DNA of 64,000 nucleotides from Verrucomicrobiaceae bacterium (GCA_028293825.1 JAQGNY010000039.1:62001-126000); one strand, 5' to 3'; positions 54,322 through 64,000 are shown, counted from the first letter of the stretch. Made by a program: numbers and translations. Notes: generated by a model not told the origin, from the sequence alone.

Positions 54322-56573
54322 ATTTTTTCTCCGCGCGGCAACGTCGAATTAGTTTCGGACGCTGATATTTTTTCTTGTGGCGCTAACTGTTTTGCCAGAG
54401 GCTCCTCTCGATCGGACTGTTGTTCGTGATGCGGCTCCTGATGAGAAGCCGCTGAATTTTTTTGCGGCAACGCGACGCGCCAAATCGCCAACGGCAACTC
54501 GTTGGGATCAAAATACCAATGCTGGTAAGCGCCACTCCAAATCATGGTTTGGCCGCGCAGTAATTCTTCGACATGCAATTCTTGGATGGCTGGTTTTTCC
54601 GCGGCTGCTGTATCTATCGCAGCACCGTGCAAATCTTCTTTTATATCTCTCGCCGGCAAATCATCTGCGAGTAACTGCAGCGGCACTTCGAGATAAGCTT
54701 CCTGAGATTGCTTGGGATCGAGACTAATCGCGATCAACAACACATTGCTGCGATCCGCCGTCGCTTTACTGAAATACAGAACTTGATCGTTGCCACTGCC
54801 TAAAAACTTCAATCCCAAATGCGTTTGTAAGGCGGCATTTTCTTTGCGAATTCGATTGAGACTGCTGATCAGTCCAATAATGTTGCCGGGCGCATTCCAA
54901 TCGCGCGGTTTGATTTCGTATTTTTCCGAATGCAAATATTCTTCTTTGCCGGGCACCGGTTCCCCTTCACATAATTCGAAACCGCTGTAGACGCCCCACA
55001 GTCCCGATAATGTTGCAGCGAGTGCAGCGCGGATTTGAAAACCGCCACGGCCTGATGTCTGCAAAAAATACGGGTTAATATCGGGTGTATTAACAAAAAA
55101 ATGCGGACGGAAGAAATCGCGCGGCTCACCGCTGCTTAACTCGATTAAGTAATCGGTTAATTCTTCTTTGGTCTTGCGCCAAGTGAAATAGGTGTAACTC
55201 TGCGTGAATCCAATTTTCGCCAGCTCGTACATCATCGCTGGTCGAGTAAACGCCTCGGCTAAAAAAATCGCGTCGGGATGCCGCGAACGAATATCCGCAA
55301 TCAACCATTGCCAGAACGGCAGCGGTTTTGTGTGCGGATTATCGACGCGAAAAATTTTCACACCTTCATCAACCCAACTTTGCACCACATCGCGCAACGC
55401 CACCCACAGCGACGGCTGCGCTCCTTCGGCATAAAAATCAACGTTGACAATATCTTCGTATTTTTTTGGCGGATTCTCCGCATAGCGAATCGACCCGTCG
55501 GGTCGCCATGAAAACCATTCCGGGTGCTGCTGCAACCAAGGATGATCCGGCGAGCATTGCACGGCAAAATCCAGCGCAATTTCGATATCGTAGTCGGACG
55601 CCGCCGCACGCAAACGGCGGAATGCATCGATGCCGCCTAAATCCGGATGCACTGCATCGTGCCCACCCTCTTCCGACCCGATTGCATACGGGCTACCGGG
55701 ATCGTCCGGCGCGGCGGTCAATTGATTATCGCGACCTTTGCGATGCGTGCGACCGATCGGATGAATCGGCGGAAAATACAACACGTCAAAACCCATTGCG
55801 TGAATCGCAGGTAAACGTGCAATCACATCGTCGAAAGTACCGTGCGTGCCATCGGCGCGCGTCTGCGAACGCGGGAACAGTTCATACCAGCTGGAAAATC
55901 CAGCAGCGGTTCGCTCCACATCCACACGCAGTAATTCGGTACGCTGTAAAAATCGGCGCTCGTCCAGTGCGCTCATAAGCTCGTGCACACCATCGGTGAG
56001 CAATAACATTTTCGTACGTTCGTCATTGGCGCTGGCCAACTGCCGCGCCAATTGATAAACCTGCCGCGCATTGGACGACTTTGCCGAAACATTTTGATCG
56101 GCGATTGCGCGCACTAAAATTCGGCCTTCCTGTATTTCAAGCGCTGTCGCCACACCGGCGCGCTCTTTCTTTTCCAGTTCATCGCGATACGTACCCCAGC
56201 GATCGCTCCACGCTTCGATAGCAAATTCATGCATACCGCTCTGCTCAGGAATAAATCCTGCGACCCAGCGATCATTTCCCATTGCACGTAATGGGGTGGT
56301 ATTCCATTGTTCGACATCGACTGCGCGCCATACTATTTGCGCGGCAAGATGATCATGGCCATCCATAAAAATGGTGGCTTCAACAGGAATATGTTGGTCG
56401 ACGATTCCCTTTGCGGGAAAACGTCCACCATCAACAGACGGCGAAATATGTTCGATCGCAATACGTGCTTCGGTGAGCGCGGCTAACACGGCCGCAGGCA
56501 CTTGATCGTTGGTGAAATTTTGGGGGTTCACTGAAGTCATGGTTTTACACTCGTCTATGTTTGCCCTCTTCAT
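54318..56573 (-). CDS. glgE: Maltose-1-phosphate maltosyltransferase GlgE
   Basis: A 751-residue GH13_3 enzyme that adds maltosyl units from maltose-1-phosphate to alpha-1,4-glucan. The N-terminal IEHISPSVDGGRFPAKGIV, the VYFPPIHPIGRTHRKG type segment (here VLYFPPIHPIGRTHRKGRDN), nucleophile Asp in KIFRVDNPHTKPLPF (about residue 409) and Glu in IFLAEAFTRP (about 437) are typical. A start at 56540 (MTSVNPQN) is an alternative; neither ATG has a strong ribosome-binding site. Final residues are a hydrophilic, Glu/Gln-rich tail of about 40 aa not typical of the family. It is the first gene of the three-gene glgE-treS/mak-glgB operon. Confidence 0.95.
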   Translation of the reverse strand: MKRANIDECKTMTSVNPQNFTNDQVPAAVLAALTEARIAIEHISPSVDGGRFPAKGIVDQHIPVEATIFMDGHDHLAAQIVWRAVDVEQWNTTPLRAMGNDRWVAGFIPEQSGMHEFAIEAWSDRWGTYRDELEKKERAGVATALEIQEGRILVRAIADQNVSAKSSNARQVYQLARQLASANDERTKMLLLTDGVHELMSALDERRFLQRTELLRVDVERTAAGFSSWYELFPRSQTRADGTHGTFDDVIARLPAIHAMGFDVLYFPPIHPIGRTHRKGRDNQLTAAPDDPGSPYAIGSEEGGHDAVHPDLGGIDAFRRLRAAASDYDIEIALDFAVQCSPDHPWLQQHPEWFSWRPDGSIRYAENPPKKYEDIVNVDFYAEGAQPSLWVALRDVVQSWVDEGVKIFRVDNPHTKPLPFWQWLIADIRSRHPDAIFLAEAFTRPAMMYELAKIGFTQSYTYFTWRKTKEELTDYLIELSSGEPRDFFRPHFFVNTPDINPYFLQTSGRGGFQIRAALAATLSGLWGVYSGFELCEGEPVPGKEEYLHSEKYEIKPRDWNAPGNIIGLISSLNRIRKENAALQTHLGLKFLGSGNDQVLYFSKATADRSNVLLIAISLDPKQSQEAYLEVPLQLLADDLPARDIKEDLHGAAIDTAAAEKPAIQELHVEELLRGQTMIWSGAYQHWYFDPNELPLAIWRVALPQKNSAASHQEPHHEQQSDREEPLAKQLAPQEKISASETNSTLPRGEKI

Positions 56574-57587
56574 GAGGCAAACGGCTAAGCCATCGGCAAC
56601 CTAAACAGCCGGTAGACATTGAATAAAACGCGGCAAGAAAGATTTGTTAGATGTAGTCCTTCTTTAAATAACCTCTAAATTCGACCTATCCTCCACTCCA
56701 CGCGTAGATGCGAGCTATGAATTGCTTATCCGCTCTTCTCACGCAAATAGAAAATTGCTCGAATTCAGCCTTGAATTTGCACCATAAAAAATGGGATGCC
56801 TTTTTCAATCGGACACCTGCAACTGGACACTCGCGCCATGCTTATAGGCGTTAACGCAAGGTGCGTTCCAATAAATAAATTCAACAATTCCGAGGAGTTG
56901 GAGATTTCTCAACACGGACACTTTGAAAATATGGGTACGCGCTGTGCACATTTTTACTTCGACTTGGCGAAATCCGAGGTGACTCTTACCATTCAAGTTT
57001 TCACTTAAATTGTTTCAGTTAAATTGAGAGGCGAGAAAGAAGACGGAAAAGAGAGCACATTTCGAAGGGGCGGCCACATCACTTCAGCTGCTGTATTTTA
57101 TCGTCAATAGTTATCGCCAACAGTTGTCGCCGATAGCGGTCTTCAATAGGAATGATTAGTAAACTTCAATGACCAGGTGAGCGTTGCTCGCTCGATTGAA
57201 TAATAATTATTGCAAAGCGCTTGACCCCTTTTTTAAAAAGCCAATTCGAACTTATTCTTTAACCAACTTGAAACAAAGCATGATAATTTCGACGCTGCAG
57301 CATTTTTCAAAAAATATCCGGAAATAAAAATTGTCACAAATTTTAAATCCAGCAATTGCTGCGCTGCGGCTTGTTCGATAAAGTCGATCGCGTTTATCGA
57401 TTATCAACACAGCAAACGTGCATAGTATTTGCACATTTTATTCATTATTTGTGCACGCAGCAGCGCCATAATTTTTTGACCTGCCCGAATGAGTGAATGA
57501 ATTTTTTGTTCAGCGTCTACGGCCCCAAAAAATATTGCGACTTAAAACAGCCCCTTAAATAATTGAGTGTCGCTAGAATTATCGAAT
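56574..57587. other. Long intergenic gap before the glycosyltransferase gene
   Basis: About one kilobase with no supported gene. Small frames here, such as 56796-57008, lack ribosome-binding sites and family features. An imperfect tandem AGTTRTCGCC repeat lies at about 57110-57133 and an AAGCGCTT palindrome at about 57215. The upstream control of the glgE operon should lie in its left part, but no promoter pair is convincing. Confidence 0.4.
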
Positions 57588-58829
57588 ATGCGAATTCTGA
57601 TAACGAACTACACGTTGGCGACGCGCTCTGGCACTGAAACTTATGTGCGCGATCTGGCACTTGGTTTACTTGCCAAAGGTCACTCACCCATTCTTTATAG
57701 TCCACTCGGCGGGCCGCTCGCCGATGAATTGCGGGCGCTGACAATTCCAGTAGTGGACGATCTTTCAAAAATCTCCGGCTCGGTCGATTTAATTCACGGC
57801 CAGCATCGTCACGAAACCATGACAGCGCTGCTGCACTTTCCCGGCGTACCCGCTATTTTTTTTGTGCATGACTGGCATGCCTGGCAAGACATTCCGCCGT
57901 TGTTCCCGCGCATTTTGCGTTACGTAGCGGTAGATGAAACGCGTAAGGACCGTTTGATTCTTGAAAATGGAATTTCGGAATCCATCGTGCGCGTATTGCC
58001 AAACGGCGTCGATATCGAACGTTTTCAACCGCGCCCGCCGTTACCGGAACAGCCGGTACGCGGTTTGGTTTTTAGCAATTACATAAAAAATCAAACGCAA
58101 CTAAACGTGTTGAAACAAGCCTGCACTAAAACTGGAATAGCGCTTGAAGTCATCGGCGCCGGCGTAAAACGTACGGAGCCCGAACCCGAGCTCATTCTGC
58201 CGCGTTACGATTTGGTATTCGCGATGGGTCGCAGCGCACTGGAAGCAATGGCGGTTGGCAGCGGCGTGGTGATTTGGGGTTTGGAGGGACTCGGCGAATT
58301 CGTGACCACAGATAATTTTGCGCGTTTGCAGCAAAACAACTTCGGCAGGCGTGCGCTGCGCCCGACTAACGTCACCGAATTGGAAACGGCAATTCGCGAT
58401 TTCGATGCACACGAAGCACGCGCGGTACAGCAGCATGTGCGCACCACGCTCAATCAAGCTTCTCTGGTTGAGCGTCACCTCGATCTGTATCGAGAGGTTA
58501 TTAAAGAAGCCGCATCTTGCGTCTGGAATCCGACGCAGGAATTGCGCGCAGCGGCGCACTATATGAAATGCTGCGTCCCCGAACAGCAGCAAGATGCACG
58601 ACTCACTAAAGAATCACGGCGGCATGAGCGCCAAACAAATCGACTGATGGATATTGGTTGGATTTCCCTGGCGCTGTTGGTCGTGGGTTTTGGTGTGCGC
58701 GTGGAAACGCTGGCAATCAGCATGCATAACTTCGGCTTGGCGATCTCAACCGTACCGATTTGTCTGTTGATGGGCCTTGCCATTTACCTAATGCGTACAC
58801 ATCTGCGTGGCGGCAGCCCGTCAACGTAA
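57588..58829 (+). CDS. Family-4-like glycosyltransferase with C-terminal membrane anchor
   Basis: A 413-residue GT-B protein. The N-terminal domain opens MRILITNYTLATRSGTETYV, the glycine-rich acceptor/donor loop, and includes LIHGQHRHETMTAL and FVHDWHAWQD. The C-terminal Rossmann domain has VRVLPNGVDIERFQP and a shortened donor site, FAMGRSALEAMAVGSGVVIWG, containing the family's E-x7-E-like segment only in part. Residues about 358-405 form two hydrophobic helices (WISLALLVVGFGV; ISTVPICLLMGLAIYLM), an unusual tail that would anchor the enzyme in the inner membrane. ATG at 57588 is used. The sugar and acceptor are unknown; an envelope-glycan role is likely. Confidence 0.8.
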   Translation: MRILITNYTLATRSGTETYVRDLALGLLAKGHSPILYSPLGGPLADELRALTIPVVDDLSKISGSVDLIHGQHRHETMTALLHFPGVPAIFFVHDWHAWQDIPPLFPRILRYVAVDETRKDRLILENGISESIVRVLPNGVDIERFQPRPPLPEQPVRGLVFSNYIKNQTQLNVLKQACTKTGIALEVIGAGVKRTEPEPELILPRYDLVFAMGRSALEAMAVGSGVVIWGLEGLGEFVTTDNFARLQQNNFGRRALRPTNVTELETAIRDFDAHEARAVQQHVRTTLNQASLVERHLDLYREVIKEAASCVWNPTQELRAAAHYMKCCVPEQQQDARLTKESRRHERQTNRLMDIGWISLALLVVGFGVRVETLAISMHNFGLAISTVPICLLMGLAIYLMRTHLRGGSPST

Positions 58830-58853
58830 TAAATCCACTAACAATAAATCGCC

Positions 58854-58872
58854 GAAACGCTCATAGCGTTTC
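58854..58872 (+). terminator. Short hairpin after the glycosyltransferase gene
   Basis: GAAACGCT-CAT-AGCGTTTC, an 8-bp perfect stem with a 3-base loop, lies 24 bases past the stop. There is no T-tract, so it is a weak terminator candidate. Confidence 0.45.
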
Positions 58873-59042
58873 TACGCCCTCTCAGAACCGTTGCGTATTT
58901 CAAATAGCGAACGAACTTCGCTAAGCTGTCGCGCGCTGACACTGCTTCGCAGCCATTTACTCATCCGCTGCCCGCTCTTTATTTTGCTTTTTGTTTACTC
59001 TCAATTTTTTTAGGCGCTCTGATATTTTTAGGAAATGACTTA

Positions 59043-59522
59043 ATGCGATTTTTGCTGACACTGATTGCGCTTATGCTAACTACCGCCGCATTGGCCGCGC
59101 CATTTCCCTTCGACGAAAACGCCAATGCGAAAGCAGATATACAGCAGACGTTATTGAACGCACAAACCGCCAAGTTACCGGTACTGATAATTTTTGGCGC
59201 CAATTGGTGTCCCGATTGCCGTGCGTTGGACGCATCGATTAAAACGGAAAAAAATGCCGAATTAATCGCCAAGACTTTTCGCATCGTGAAAGTCGATATC
59301 GGTAATTTCGATCGCAATTTAGATATCGCCGCCGCCTATGGCGATCCGCAAAAAAATGGCATTCCCGCCGCCGTTATCGTCTCGCCCAATAATGACGTGC
59401 TTTACACCTCGCGCCGCGGCGATATTTCAAGCGCTCGACGCATGAGCGATACGGCAATTTACGAATACTTTCGCGATGCCGCCGCCACGGCAAACAACAC
59501 TAACGGCGCTGCTAAACAGTAG
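59043..59522 (+). CDS. Exported thioredoxin-family protein
   Basis: A 159-residue thioredoxin-fold protein with a Sec signal peptide ending near residue 19 (TTAALAAPFPF). The active site is FGANWCPDCRAL with Cys56 and Cys59; CPDC is typical of thioredoxin_7/DsbD-gamma-like periplasmic reductases rather than the CGPC of cytoplasmic thioredoxin. The cis-proline loop is NGIPAAVIV. It probably reduces or isomerises disulfides, or delivers electrons to a cytochrome maturation or oxidative-stress route. AGGA lies nine bases before the ATG. It has its own terminator and no functional tie to its neighbours is visible. Confidence 0.88.
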   Translation: MRFLLTLIALMLTTAALAAPFPFDENANAKADIQQTLLNAQTAKLPVLIIFGANWCPDCRALDASIKTEKNAELIAKTFRIVKVDIGNFDRNLDIAAAYGDPQKNGIPAAVIVSPNNDVLYTSRRGDISSARRMSDTAIYEYFRDAAATANNTNGAAKQ

Positions 59523-59552
59523 CGATAGGCCGCTACGACGCGACCGCATTTC

Positions 59553-59584
59553 GGTGGAATGAGCGTTCTATTCCACCCATTTTT
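59553..59584 (+). terminator. Intrinsic terminator after the thioredoxin-like gene
   Basis: GGTGGAAT pairs with ATTCCACC across a 9-base loop and is followed by CATTTTT, 30 bases past the stop. Confidence 0.7.
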
Positions 59585-59806
59585 CTACCGCACTATTCGC
59601 CCTGCTCCTGCTATTGGCTAATTCAGGGGCAGGCCCGTTATGATGGTGCCCTTCCATCGCCCTTACCGGCATGCGCGCCGCTCAATCTGTGCACGATTCA
59701 ACTCTGCAAATTATTCAAACTGCGGCGGCATCGCCTTTCTAAATCGGCGGGCATTAGCGCTAGATCAACACCCGCCATTGCGGCGGCAGCATAAGAGAAT
59801 GATCGA

Positions 59807-62800
59807 ATGAGCACAGTTTCGGACGAAGGCTCTGAGTCCAATAAAGATCTGCCACGGCCTTACTTTCCCGTGGTCGGCATCGGCGCCTCTGCCGGCGGTC
59901 TGGCTACCATTCAATGCTTCTTTGAAAACATGCCGACCGATAGCGGCATGGCCTTCGTCGTCATTCTGCATTTGTCGCCCGATCACGAAAGCAATGCCGA
60001 CGCAATTTTGCAGCGCTCGACCCCAATTCCGGTGATCCAGGTTACCGAGCGCGTGCCACTGCAGCCCAATCATATTTACGTTATTCCGCCGGCCCATACT
60101 TTGATTATGGAAGACGGTCATCTGGCATTGTCGGCTCGCGAAAAATCCAGGCTGCCAATCGCCATCGATTTATTTTTCCGCACCCTGGCCGAGGCGCATC
60201 GCGAGCGCGCGATTTGCATCGTGTTATCCGGCTTCGGTTCCGATGGCGCGGTGGGACTGACTCAGGTCAAAGAGCACGGCGGTGTCACCATCGCGCAATT
60301 GCCAGAGGATGCGGATTACGACGGCATGCCGCGCGCCGCAATTTCGACCACGCATGTCGACATCATATTGCCCGTCGCGGAGATACCGCAGCGTTTATTA
60401 GACCTGTGGAAAAATGCGAAGGAAATTCGGCTGCCGACGTCTGGCGACGATGAACAAGTGCTCGCGCTTGAAACCAATGCCGAGCAGAACGATGAAGCAG
60501 CACTCAACGCCATATTAAAAACCTTGCGTGAACGCACCAATCACGATTTTCGTTTTTATAAGCGCGCCACCATGTTGCGTCGGCTAGAACGTCGCTTGCA
60601 AGTTAACGCGCTGCCGAACCTTAGCGCCTACCGCGATTACCTGAATCAAAATCCTGGGGAAACATCGTTTTTATTGCAGGACATGCTGATCAGCGTGACC
60701 AATTTTTTTCGCGATCGCGACGCCTTCGAAGTCTTGGAACATCAAGTAATTCCCAGTCTCTTTTCCAATCGCGATGATCCCGATCCTATTCGCGCATGGG
60801 TTGCCGGTTGCGCCACCGGCGAAGAGGCATATTCGATCAGCATATTGCTGCGCGAATATATGGATGTGCACAGCGCCGCGACTCGCGCCCAGATTTTTGC
60901 CACCGATATCGATGAGCGCGCTATCGCCATGGCGCGCGCCGGGGTTTATCCCAGCGCGATTGCCACCGATGTTTCGCAAACGCGCTTGCAGAATTATTTT
61001 GTGGCGGACCACGATAATTTTTGTGTTGCCAAATCGGCGCGCGAGCCGGTGTTATTTGCAGCGCACAATGTGTTGCGCGATCCGCCGTTCTCGCGGCTCG
61101 ATCTAATTTGCTGCCGCAATTTATTAATTTATCTGGATCGCGACGCGCAGAAAAATGTGCTCGAAACGTTTCACTTCGCGCTGAAGCCGGACGGCTATCT
61201 ATTCCTCGGCAATTCCGAAACCGAAGATGCAGCGCCGAATTTGTTTACCGTCGTCGATAAAAAGAATCGTATCTACCGAGCCAATCCGCGCGCGAACAGC
61301 GTGCGCTACTTGCCCACACTGCCCAGCTCGGCATTCGACGATCGCAATAGGCTGCCACTCGCCTCCCCGCGCGAACGCCGCCGGCAATCGTTCACGCAAA
61401 TCCATCAGCGCGGGCTGGAAAAAATTTCACCGCCGACGGTGTTACTCGATCGCGACTACAACATTCTGCATCTGTCGGTCGATGTTGGCCGTTATCTGCA
61501 ACATCAGAGCGGCGACGCTTCGCACAACCTATTGGCTAATATTCGCCCGGAATTGCGTCTAGAGCTGCGTACAGCGCTATTTAAAGCCGTGCAATCCGAG
61601 AGTAACGTCGATACGCAGCCCATTCGCATACAGATAGATGGCGCACCGATCTCGTTGCGAATTGCCGTGCGTCATTATCGCGATCACGAATTGGCGCAGG
61701 AATTATTAATTGTTGTATTCGAAAGCATTGAAAACATTTCGATCAATGCCGAACCGATGTCGGACCCAAACGCCGAGTTACTGGTACGTCAACTCGAAAG
61801 TCAAATTGCGCGCTACAAAAGCGATTTACAAGAGACCATCGAGCGCTCGGAAGTTTCCACCGAAGAGTTAAAAGCCTCGAACGAAGAATTGCAGGCGATC
61901 AACGAGGAGTTACGTTCCGCCACCGAGGAGCTGGAAACCAGCAAAGAAGAATTGCAATCGATGAACGAGGAATTGATCACCCTCAATTACGAGCTGAAAT
62001 TAAAAATCGAAGAGACCGACGCCAGCAACGACTATCTGTATAACTTAATTGCGTCGACCGATATCGCCACTATCTTCATCGATAAAGATTTACATATCGT
62101 GCGCTTTACCCCGCGTGCCACCGATATTTTTAAACTGATATTTTCCGATCACGGTCGCGCGTTGACTGATATTCGCCATCAGCTCGATTACGACGAATTG
62201 ATCGACGATGCCAACGATGCCTTTCGCACGCTGCGCGGCAGCCAGCGCAAAGTCCGCGGCGCCGACGGCAAATATTATCTGGCCCGCGTACTGCCCTACC
62301 GCACCAAGGAAGACAAGATCGAAGGCGCGGTACTGACCTTTATCGATGTCACTGCACTGCACAAAGCCGAAGAGCAGGTGCGCGTCGGCGAGGAGCGTCT
62401 GAAGCTTGCCGCCGAAACTACCAAAGATTACGCCATCATCACCAGCGACGAAGCCGGCGTGATTACAACCTGGAATGCCGGCGCGGTCACCGCCTTCGGC
62501 TACACCGAAGCGGAAGCGATCGGTAAACAACTTGAATTTATTTACACGGCGGAAGATCGCTCCAGCGGAAAATATAAAAGCGAGTTGCAACGCGCCCGCG
62601 ATTTTAATAAATCCGACGATGAACGCTGGTATATGCATAAAAATGGCAGCACATTTTTCGGCAGCGGCGTACTCAGCGTAATCGGCGGCGATACCGCGCA
62701 GGGCTACGTTAAAATAATACGCGACATCAGCAGCAACAAACGTCTTGAAACCGAGCGCGAGGCGCAGCTAATTCGCGAAAAAAGCGCACGGCAGAAAATT

Positions 62801-63931
62801 CAATTAGCCAGCGAGATGAAAGATGAATTTCTTGCCGTGCTGTCGCATGAATTGAAACATCCGCTCAATCTGATTCATGTCAATGCTGAATTATTGGCGC
62901 ATTTACCAGAAGCGCGCGAATTGCCCGCTGTGGTGCGTGCCACCGACACGATTCGCCGCACGGTGTTAAGCCAAGCGAAAATTATCGATGACTTATTGGA
63001 CTTGTCGCGCGCGCGCACTGGCAAACTAACGCTGACATTAACACCCAACCGTTTGAACGAACCGATAGCGACAATGGTTGAAGCCGCTGCAGCCGACGCC
63101 GCCAACAAATCGATTACCGTCGATTATTTCAGCGACGACGAAGCGCTGGTTTCAATTTGCGATCCGGTTCGGGTCGAACAGATTTTATGGAACCTGCTTA
63201 GTAATGCGATCAAATTCACACCGCCACGCGGATTAATTCAAGTGCGCTTGGTGCGCGATGAGAAATTCGCCAAATTAAGCGTGGCCGACAACGGTGAGGG
63301 TATTTCCGAAGATTACTTGACTTCGGTCTTCGAGATGTTCAATCAGGGCAGTCGTGTACGTGCGCGTCGCGATGGCGGCATGGGAATCGGCCTGGCGTTG
63401 GTAAAAGAATTCGTGTCCGCGCAACAGGGTCACGTCAAGGCCGAATCGGCAGGCTTGGGCAAAGGCTCTACATTCACGGTTTGGCTGCCACTGTGCGAAA
63501 CCACGCACGCGATCGAGCACAGTAAAAAATCCAGCGCCGATTTATTAAAAGGCTTACGCATATTGGTTGTGGATGATTCGGCCGATTCGCTGGCGACCTT
63601 CGCGATGTTATTGCAAATGCTCGGCGCCACCGTGCAAACCGCCACCAGCGGCGTGCTGGCGCTCGAATATCTCGATTCCAACACCTGCGATTTATTAATT
63701 TCAGATATCGGTATGCCGGAAATGACCGGCAATGAATTAATCGTTGAAGTGCGCAAGCGCGAAAACTTAGCCACGCTGCCGGCGATTGCATTGACCGGCT
63801 ATGGCCGCCCGGAAGATAAAGAACGAGCGTTGGAGCACGGCTTCAATGCGCATCTGCCGAAGCCGACCTCGCTTGAGGATTTGCAAAGAGTGATTACCGA
63901 TTTGCAAAAGCAGCGCCGGCTTGCTCTTTAA
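59807..63931 (+). CDS. CheB-CheR-PAS hybrid histidine kinase with receiver domain
   Basis: A 1374-residue fusion. CheB methylesterase is first (residues about 20-200; GIGASAGGLATIQ, HLSPDHES, SGFGSDGAVG give Ser, His, Asp). CheR methyltransferase follows (about 245-485; RLERRLQVN, AGCATGEEAYS for S-adenosylmethionine, CRNLLIYLDRD). A coiled coil of repeated EEL units spans about 680-740, then two PAS domains (about 745-990). The kinase core has SHELKHPLN (phospho-His near 1012), NLLSNAIKFT and a G-box GGMGIGLALV. The receiver is at about 1250-1370 with the phospho-Asp in LISDIGMPEMTG. No N-terminal receiver controls CheB. It is soluble and likely senses a cytoplasmic signal. Targets are unknown. 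Confidence 0.94.
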   Translation: MSTVSDEGSESNKDLPRPYFPVVGIGASAGGLATIQCFFENMPTDSGMAFVVILHLSPDHESNADAILQRSTPIPVIQVTERVPLQPNHIYVIPPAHTLIMEDGHLALSAREKSRLPIAIDLFFRTLAEAHRERAICIVLSGFGSDGAVGLTQVKEHGGVTIAQLPEDADYDGMPRAAISTTHVDIILPVAEIPQRLLDLWKNAKEIRLPTSGDDEQVLALETNAEQNDEAALNAILKTLRERTNHDFRFYKRATMLRRLERRLQVNALPNLSAYRDYLNQNPGETSFLLQDMLISVTNFFRDRDAFEVLEHQVIPSLFSNRDDPDPIRAWVAGCATGEEAYSISILLREYMDVHSAATRAQIFATDIDERAIAMARAGVYPSAIATDVSQTRLQNYFVADHDNFCVAKSAREPVLFAAHNVLRDPPFSRLDLICCRNLLIYLDRDAQKNVLETFHFALKPDGYLFLGNSETEDAAPNLFTVVDKKNRIYRANPRANSVRYLPTLPSSAFDDRNRLPLASPRERRRQSFTQIHQRGLEKISPPTVLLDRDYNILHLSVDVGRYLQHQSGDASHNLLANIRPELRLELRTALFKAVQSESNVDTQPIRIQIDGAPISLRIAVRHYRDHELAQELLIVVFESIENISINAEPMSDPNAELLVRQLESQIARYKSDLQETIERSEVSTEELKASNEELQAINEELRSATEELETSKEELQSMNEELITLNYELKLKIEETDASNDYLYNLIASTDIATIFIDKDLHIVRFTPRATDIFKLIFSDHGRALTDIRHQLDYDELIDDANDAFRTLRGSQRKVRGADGKYYLARVLPYRTKEDKIEGAVLTFIDVTALHKAEEQVRVGEERLKLAAETTKDYAIITSDEAGVITTWNAGAVTAFGYTEAEAIGKQLEFIYTAEDRSSGKYKSELQRARDFNKSDDERWYMHKNGSTFFGSGVLSVIGGDTAQGYVKIIRDISSNKRLETEREAQLIREKSARQKIQLASEMKDEFLAVLSHELKHPLNLIHVNAELLAHLPEARELPAVVRATDTIRRTVLSQAKIIDDLLDLSRARTGKLTLTLTPNRLNEPIATMVEAAAADAANKSITVDYFSDDEALVSICDPVRVEQILWNLLSNAIKFTPPRGLIQVRLVRDEKFAKLSVADNGEGISEDYLTSVFEMFNQGSRVRARRDGGMGIGLALVKEFVSAQQGHVKAESAGLGKGSTFTVWLPLCETTHAIEHSKKSSADLLKGLRILVVDDSADSLATFAMLLQMLGATVQTATSGVLALEYLDSNTCDLLISDIGMPEMTGNELIVEVRKRENLATLPAIALTGYGRPEDKERALEHGFNAHLPKPTSLEDLQRVITDLQKQRRLAL

Positions 63932-64000
63932 GCATTCACAACGTAGGTATTAAATGGCTAGGAGCGAATAAGTAAATATAGAGCGAAATCAAAGTTTTGA
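63932..64000. other. Right-edge non-coding stretch
   Basis: Sixty-nine bases after the kinase stop. Nothing recognisable is seen before the window ends. Confidence 0.4.

Noticed and set aside
56796-57008. 70-codon frame in the gap after the glgE operon
   Set aside because: It has no convincing ribosome-binding site, no motif and an ordinary length for chance in a one-kilobase gap.

Overview
The window looks like chromosomal DNA of a Gram-negative bacterium, most likely a gammaproteobacterium. It encodes three TonB-dependent outer-membrane receptors, several Sec/Tat-exported esterases, DctA, a Rap1a/Tai-type periplasmic protein, an integron attC site of the class-1-like type, and moderately GC-rich genes separated by AT-rich gaps. 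No rRNA, tRNA, phage, transposase or CRISPR array was seen. The gene content fits an environmental heterotroph that lives on esters, terpenoid/steroid-like or other hydrophobic compounds; the actual substrates cannot be read from the sequence.

Region 1 (1-10.9 kb) is almost all on the minus strand: an arylamine N-acetyltransferase, two short-chain dehydrogenases, an APH-like phosphotransferase, a tyrosine-phosphatase-like protein, a molybdopterin oxidoreductase, an AveC-like membrane protein and a DapB-fold dehydrogenase. A divergent TetR regulator sits beside the last gene. Region 2 (11.3-25.5 kb, mostly plus) is an uptake and ester-hydrolysis island: a PKD-containing hydrolase, two tandem paralogous TonB receptors with a decayed third receptor leader between them, a TetR regulator, a DUF924 protein, a type-B carboxylesterase, a tannase-family esterase and an atypical SDR.

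Region 3 (25.5-27.4 kb) is an integron-cassette scar. One complete cassette carries a predicted EVE-like/HNH nuclease gene and a well-formed 133-bp attC. A second small cassette ORF follows it, and a degraded cassette precedes it. No integrase gene is present in the window. Region 4 (27.4-32.7 kb) holds a P450 converging on an operon of amidohydrolase, aldehyde dehydrogenase and a PRISE-type reductase.

Region 5 (33.1-45.8 kb) is a six-gene minus-strand run: carboxylesterase, DctA, DUF6351 hydrolase, TonB receptor, alpha/beta hydrolase and a second carboxylesterase. A divergent protein with two GntR DNA-binding domains faces it across an 11-bp inverted repeat. This reads as one system for importing an ester-containing compound, cleaving it and recovering a dicarboxylate. 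Region 6 (45.9-48.7 kb) has an HSL-type esterase, class I fructose-bisphosphate aldolase and a Rap1a/Tai-like protein. Region 7 (48.7-56.6 kb) is the GlgE pathway as three overlapping genes: GlgE, a TreS-maltokinase fusion and GlgB. Region 8 (57.6-63.9 kb) holds a membrane-anchored glycosyltransferase, an exported thioredoxin-like protein and a very large CheB-CheR-PAS-histidine kinase-receiver fusion.
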